From DASZHJ01 sp035263705 (lineage in GTDB: Bacteria > Pseudomonadota > Alphaproteobacteria > ATCC43930 > CGMCC-115725): a DNA stretch of 11,354 nt. The position numbers were made by a program, and so were the translations under genes. This document shows, piece after piece, positions 8,864-11,354 of this stretch (the first letter of the stretch is position 1; each line of letters starts with the position of its first letter). The notes beneath the pieces were generated by a model, which was given only the letters and a program-made list of their open reading frames with translations, was not told the origin of the DNA and made no database searches. Location of the stretch: positions 1 through 11,354 of the forward strand of contig DATFRA010000306.1 of assembly GCA_035263705.1 (NCBI GenBank). The letters run 5' to 3'.

Positions 8864-9829
8864 ATGTTGTCGCTTGGCGAGCTCGAGGCCGCCGCCGACC
8901 TCGTCCACACGGTGATGCTGCCAACGCCGGCACATTGTTGGGCTTTGCTCTCAGCGCGCGTGGGCGCGGAGGTTTGGGTCAAGCACGAGAATCACACGCC
9001 GCTTGGCGCCTTCAAGATCCGCGGCGGCATCGTCTACATGACCGACCTCAAGCGACGCGAACCGAAGCTCGCCGGCGTGATCGCGGCGACCCGTGGCAAT
9101 CATGGCCAGAGCGTCGCCTTCGCCTGCCGCCGTGTGGGGCTCCGCGCCGTCATTGTCGTTCCCGAGGGAAACAGCCGCGAGAAGAACTCGGCGATGCGCG
9201 CGCAAGCCGCCGAGCTCATCGAATACGGCCACGATTTCCAGGCCGCCTACGAGTATGCCCGCGACCTCGCGCGGGAGCGCGGCCTTCATCCGATGCCATC
9301 CTTCGACCGCCGCCTCGCCGCGGGGGTCGCGAGCTATGCGCTCGAGCTTTTCCGAACGGTGCCCGACATCGACACCGTCTATGTGCCGATCGGCCTCGGC
9401 TCCGGCATCTGCGGCACCATGGCGGTGCGGGACGCGCTCGGGCTCAAGACCAAGGTGGTAGGCGTGGTTGCCGCGAATGCGCCCGCCTACGCGCTCTCTT
9501 TCGCCGCGCGCAAGCCGGTGTCGACCAACTCCGCCGACACTATGGCCGACGGAGTCGCCTGCCGAGTGCCCGATCCCGAGGCCCTGGCCCTCATCCTCAA
9601 GGGCGCCGACCGCGTCGTCAGCGTGAGCGAGGCCGAGATCCGCGCCGCCATGCGCCACCTCTTCACGGACACGCACAACCTCGCGGAAGGCGCGGGTGCC
9701 GCGGCACTCGCGGGCCTCCTCCAGGAGAGGGGCCGAATGGCCGGGAAGCGCGTGGGCGTCATCCAATCCGGCGGCAACATCGACCGCGAGCTCTATGTGA
9801 GCGTGCTCGCAGGGGATGGTGCCGCCTGA
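8864..9829 (+). CDS. Threonine/serine dehydratase-type PLP enzyme (fold type II, no regulatory domain)
   Basis: This 321-residue cytoplasmic enzyme probably deaminates threonine, serine or a hydroxy amino acid to the 2-oxo acid and ammonia. The PLP-binding lysine is K51 in LGAFKIRGG. N79 in TRGNHGQS would contact the cofactor, the glycine-rich phosphate loop is GLGSGICG at 177-184, and S302 in SGGN faces the pyridine nitrogen. There is no C-terminal ACT domain: biosynthetic IlvA is about 500 residues, so a catabolic, non-feedback-regulated enzyme is inferred. ATG 8864 follows GAAGGAG with about 9 nt spacing; an in-frame GTG at 8855 abuts that site and is rejected. It diverges from liuB and precedes a binding protein for amino-acid-like ligands. 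Substrate specificity is uncertain, since relatives act on threo-hydroxyaspartate, hydroxyectoine-derived compounds and D-serine. Confidence 0.9.
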   Translation: MLSLGELEAAADLVHTVMLPTPAHCWALLSARVGAEVWVKHENHTPLGAFKIRGGIVYMTDLKRREPKLAGVIAATRGNHGQSVAFACRRVGLRAVIVVPEGNSREKNSAMRAQAAELIEYGHDFQAAYEYARDLARERGLHPMPSFDRRLAAGVASYALELFRTVPDIDTVYVPIGLGSGICGTMAVRDALGLKTKVVGVVAANAPAYALSFAARKPVSTNSADTMADGVACRVPDPEALALILKGADRVVSVSEAEIRAAMRHLFTDTHNLAEGAGAAALAGLLQERGRMAGKRVGVIQSGGNIDRELYVSVLAGDGAA

Positions 9830-9840
9830 TCGATGCACCC

Positions 9841-9868
9841 TTGAGTACCCCAGCGTTCCCGGCATAAT
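9841..9868 (+). promoter_or_regulatory. Putative sigma70-type promoter of the Liv-type binding protein
   Basis: TTGAGT (9841-9846) and CATAAT (9863-9868) are separated by 16 nt. They lie 11 bp after the dehydratase stop and about 53 bp before the chosen start, so the binding protein can be transcribed independently. This is only a consensus match. Confidence 0.4.
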
Positions 9869-9921
9869 CCGGCCAACGCAAAAGGGCCATCCTGATGGCT
9901 CGAGAACGAGGGAGGTTGCTC

Positions 9922-11109
9922 ATGCACATGCGAGCAGTCATCGCTGCGCTGGCCGCCGTTGCCGCCATGGCCGCTCCGGCCGCCATGGCTCAGACCGTCA
10001 AGGTCGGCGTCATCAACACCTATTCCGGGCCGTTCGCCGTGCCCGGCCAGCTCATGGACCGCGGGATCACGCTCTACATGAAGCAGCACGAGAAGGACCT
10101 GCCGCCGGGGGTCAAGATCGAGCTGATCAAGCGCGACGACACCGGCCCGCAGCCCGACGTGGCGAAGCGCCTGGCCCAGGAGCTGATCACGCGCGACCAG
10201 GTGCAGCTCTTGGCCGGCATCGTCTACACGCCGAACGCGCTCGCGGTGGCGCCGCTGGTGACCGAGGCCAAGGTGCCGCTGGTCGTGATGAACGCGTCGA
10301 CGCCGGTCATCACCATGAAGTCGCCCTACATCGCGCGCGTGTCGTTCACGCTCTGGCACTCCTCCTATCCGCTGGGCCAATGGGCAGCGAAGCACGACAT
10401 CAAGACGGCCTACACGGCCGTGTCGGACTACGCCCCCGGCGCCGACGCCGAGGAGGCCTTCATCAAGGGCTTCACAGAGGGCGGCGGGAAGATCGTGGGC
10501 TCCATCCGGATGCCGCTCCAGAACCCGGACTTCGCCCCCTACCTGCAGAAGGCGAAGGACGCCAATCCCGCAGCGCTGTTCGTCTTCGTGCCCGCGGGCA
10601 CGCAGGCGATCGCGGTGATGAAGGCCTTCGGCGACGTCGGCCTCAAGCAGGCGGGGATCAAGCTGATCGGCCCGGGCGACATCACGACCGACGAGGGCCT
10701 CGACGCCATGGGCGACGTCGCCCTCGACGTCATCACGATGTTCCACTACTCCGCGGTCGGAAAGGCCCCGGCCAATGCCGCCTTCGTACAGGCCTATCAA
10801 GCTGAGTTCGGGAAGGACCAGATGCCGGCCTTCACGGTGGTCCAAGGCTATGACGGGATGGCCGCGATCTTCGACGTGATCAAGGCGCAGAACGGCAAGA
10901 TCGACCCCGACAAGACCATGGCCCTGCTCAAGGGCTGGAAATACGACAGTGCCCGCGGCCCGATCATGATCGATCCCGATACCCGCGACATCGTGCAGAA
11001 CGAATACCTGCGCCGGGTCGAGCGGGTGAACGGGCACCTCGTGAACACGGAGCTCGAGACCATCCCTATGGTCAAGGACCCCTGGAAAGTGCTGAACGCA
11101 AAGCAGTAG
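9922..11109 (+). CDS. Branched-chain amino acid-type ABC transporter substrate-binding protein (Liv/Peripla_BP_6)
   Basis: This is a periplasmic binding protein of the LivK/Peripla_BP_6 family, 395 residues. A Sec-type signal peptide covers about residues 1-23: MHMR, then an Ala-rich hydrophobic core, ending PAAMA before QTVKVGV. The mature start VKVGVINTYSGPFAVPGQ is the family N-terminus. RDDTGPQPDVAKRLAQELI, GIVYTPNALAVAPLVTEAKVPLV and FTVVQGYDGMAAIFDVIK follow in the expected order. I chose ATG 9922 because GGAGG ends 6 nt upstream and the signal peptide then starts correctly; ATG 9895 would add nine charged residues and lie before that site. No permease or ATPase gene is adjacent in the window, so the receptor is an orphan here or its transport genes lie elsewhere. 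Relatives bind leucine/isoleucine/valine, amides, urea or aromatic acids; the ligand is not evident. Confidence 0.93.
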   Translation: MHMRAVIAALAAVAAMAAPAAMAQTVKVGVINTYSGPFAVPGQLMDRGITLYMKQHEKDLPPGVKIELIKRDDTGPQPDVAKRLAQELITRDQVQLLAGIVYTPNALAVAPLVTEAKVPLVVMNASTPVITMKSPYIARVSFTLWHSSYPLGQWAAKHDIKTAYTAVSDYAPGADAEEAFIKGFTEGGGKIVGSIRMPLQNPDFAPYLQKAKDANPAALFVFVPAGTQAIAVMKAFGDVGLKQAGIKLIGPGDITTDEGLDAMGDVALDVITMFHYSAVGKAPANAAFVQAYQAEFGKDQMPAFTVVQGYDGMAAIFDVIKAQNGKIDPDKTMALLKGWKYDSARGPIMIDPDTRDIVQNEYLRRVERVNGHLVNTELETIPMVKDPWKVLNAKQ

Positions 11110-11127
11110 CGGCCATCTCGGACGCGA

Positions 11128-11177
11128 CCCTCACCCTCCCGTCGCCTTCGCTGCCCTTCGCGCTGGGAGGGTGGGGG
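11128..11177. terminator. Strong GC-rich hairpin between convergent genes
   Basis: Arms 11128-11140 and 11165-11177 pair over 13 positions (one G-T wobble) with a 24-nt loop; the core is CACCCTCCC against GGGAGGGTG. It sits 18 bp after the binding-protein stop and 25 bp before the convergent partial gene's stop. No T run follows, so it may be a bidirectional Rho-independent-like stop, an mRNA 3' stabiliser or a dispersed palindromic repeat. Confidence 0.55.
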
Positions 11178-11202
11178 CTGTGGCCTCGCGAGCCTCCGAG
11201 GC

Positions 11203-11354
11203 CTAGCGCTGTTCCGCCGCCCTCAGTTCAATCACCGTGCCGAACCCATGCTCCGCGGCGATCTGGAGACGGTCGTCGGAACGCTCTGCGGAAATGTCGT
11301 TACGATCGAGCACGTCCTCGGCGACGTCGAGGTCGGCAACGGCGATCGAATAGC
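11203..11354 (-). CDS. C-terminal end of a possible VOC/glyoxalase-like protein, partial
   Basis: Only the last 49 codons and the TAG stop are in the window; the rest lies beyond the right edge. The visible residues begin YSIAVADLDVAEDVLDRN, continue ERSDDRLQIAAEHGFGTV and end IELRAAEQR. This looks like the closing beta-alpha-beta-beta unit of a vicinal oxygen chelate protein: a V-x-D-L helix start, then a strand, then G-x-x-IEL, where the Glu often serves as a metal ligand. The match is by pattern only and short. It is convergent with the binding protein and separated from it by a GC-rich hairpin. A hypothetical protein of another family cannot be excluded. Confidence 0.5.
   Translation of the reverse strand, partial: YSIAVADLDVAEDVLDRNDISAERSDDRLQIAAEHGFGTVIELRAAEQR

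Noticed and set aside
8803..9867. 354-codon plus-strand frame across the dehydratase
   Set aside because: It is out of frame with an intact PLP enzyme, with an extremely Arg/Pro-rich translation.
9793..11037. 414-codon minus-strand frame opposite the Liv-type receptor
   Set aside because: It is a shadow frame rich in His/Arg/Asp with no motifs; the sense-strand gene has a signal peptide and family features.

Overview
The window is GC-rich, tightly packed, ordinary bacterial chromosome. Operon style, Shine-Dalgarno sites, codon use and protein families suggest an alphaproteobacterium (Hyphomicrobiales or Rhodospirillales-like), but no rRNA or marker gene is present, so this is inference. I see no tRNA, rRNA, insertion sequence, CRISPR array, phage or defence gene. 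Nearly all of it is coding.

Left block (3-1980, minus strand): a 2-oxoglutarate/Fe(II) oxygenase of the isopenicillin N synthase type is followed 28 bp later by the N-terminal two thirds of a biotin carboxylase alpha subunit (acetyl/propionyl/methylcrotonyl-CoA carboxylase type), which runs off the left edge. Second block (2069-5967, plus strand): a complete spermidine/putrescine-type ABC importer made of a Tat-exported binding protein, two permeases and an ATPase. The last three genes are joined by stop/start overlaps. It diverges from the oxygenase across an 88-bp region holding promoter-like elements for both directions.

Third block (6037-8776, minus strand): the carboxyltransferase beta subunit of methylcrotonyl-CoA carboxylase (liuB/mccB), a methylglutaconyl-CoA hydratase-like enoyl-CoA hydratase (liuC) and an unrecognised 104-residue protein, in one operon. 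Together with the left-edge biotin carboxylase these fit the leucine/isovalerate degradation steps 3-methylcrotonyl-CoA to 3-methylglutaconyl-CoA to HMG-CoA. The ABC importer and the oxygenase therefore lie inside a leucine-catabolism neighbourhood.

Right block (8864-11354): a short threonine/serine dehydratase-type PLP enzyme diverges from liuB. A Liv-type periplasmic binding protein with its own likely promoter follows it. A strong GC hairpin comes next, and then the C-terminal 49 residues of a convergent, possibly VOC/glyoxalase-like protein cut by the right edge.

Overall the window describes uptake and breakdown of amino acids and related small amines or acids. I found no clearly unprecedented system. 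The most interesting points are the divergent oxygenase/importer pair placed between the two halves of a methylcrotonyl-CoA carboxylase, and the small unknown protein at the end of the liuBC operon.
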